The translations under genes were made by a program, and so were the position numbers. From assembly GCA_965368585.1 (NCBI GenBank), contig CBDUNM010000231.1, positions 1 to 5,739 of the forward strand: a stretch of DNA of 5,739 nt. The letters are read 5' to 3'. The stretch is from JARRQB01 sp965368585. GTDB taxonomy: Bacteria > Pseudomonadota > Gammaproteobacteria > Chromatiales > Chromatiaceae. Position 1 is the stretch's first letter; every line of letters starts with the position of its first letter. Below, piece by piece: positions 5,699 through 5,739 of the stretch. The notes beneath the pieces were generated by a model. It saw nothing but the letters and a program-made list of their open reading frames with translations. It did no database searches and was not told the DNA's origin.

Positions 5699-5739
5699 CA
5701 ATACACAAACCCCGCGTCGCTACGCTCCGACAGGTGGCA
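5414..5739 (+). mobile_element. Truncated IS21-family insertion sequence, right-hand part
   Basis: The IstB C-terminal fragment is followed by 41 bases ending CGCTCCGACAGGTGGCA, which is the kind of sequence that opens the right end of IS21 elements downstream of istB, where short repeats beginning GGTGGC are usual. The terminal inverted repeat itself would lie beyond the window. The left end and istA are gone; the left boundary is placed where IstB similarity begins. Confidence 0.7.

Noticed and set aside
5186..5701. 171-codon - strand frame as a single gene
   Set aside because: Its first half is the antisense of IstB and only its last part is integrase; it is a chance fusion of two remnants.
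1..5739. CRISPR array, tRNA or rRNA gene
   Set aside because: No regularly spaced repeats, cloverleaf-like or rRNA-like sequence seen on either strand.

Overview
The window reads as a decayed accessory island from a moderately GC-rich proteobacterium. A gammaproteobacterium is the best guess, because the IS21-type IstB, the tyrosine recombinase and the Xre/RES toxin-antitoxin genes resemble proteins common there. This placement is inference; nothing in the window fixes the species. Of the recognisable genes, only one large helicase and one small unknown gene look intact. The others are broken, fused by loss of a stop codon, or cut off.

Left part (1-848, + strand): the C-terminal part of a RecD2-like SF1 helicase runs in from the left edge. 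It is a pseudogene, with a frameshift near 105-120, a large in-frame loss just after, and a changed motif residue. Fourteen bases behind it lies an intact 96-residue gene of unknown function with a good ribosome binding site. The next 326 bases (849-1174) hold no convincing gene, only an interrupted reading frame and a weak repeat.

Centre (1175-4977, - strand): an apparent three-gene operon, transcribed right to left from a strong sigma70-like promoter at 4971-5000. First comes an Xre/MbcA/ParS-type antitoxin whose expected stop codon seems to have become CGA, so its frame continues 66 codons into the toxin gene. Next comes a RES-domain toxin with an in-frame TAG at codon 140 of 177, with recognisable RES-family sequence continuing beyond it. 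Sixteen bases later comes an intact 947-residue protein joining a RelE/ParE-like N-terminal domain, a complete UvrD-type SF1A helicase core, an ankyrin-like segment and an unassigned C-terminal region. The helicase is the only intact open frame of the three; the toxin-antitoxin pair looks disarmed. The module (NAD-consuming toxin, antitoxin, RelE-helicase-ankyrin protein) is the most interesting content.

Right part (5086-5739): the C-terminal end of a tyrosine recombinase on the - strand carries a 4-base insertion inside its HxxR motif. It is cut off by the C-terminal third of an IS21-family IstB gene on the + strand, followed by what looks like the start of the IS right end. Mobile DNA has therefore repeatedly entered and eroded this flank.
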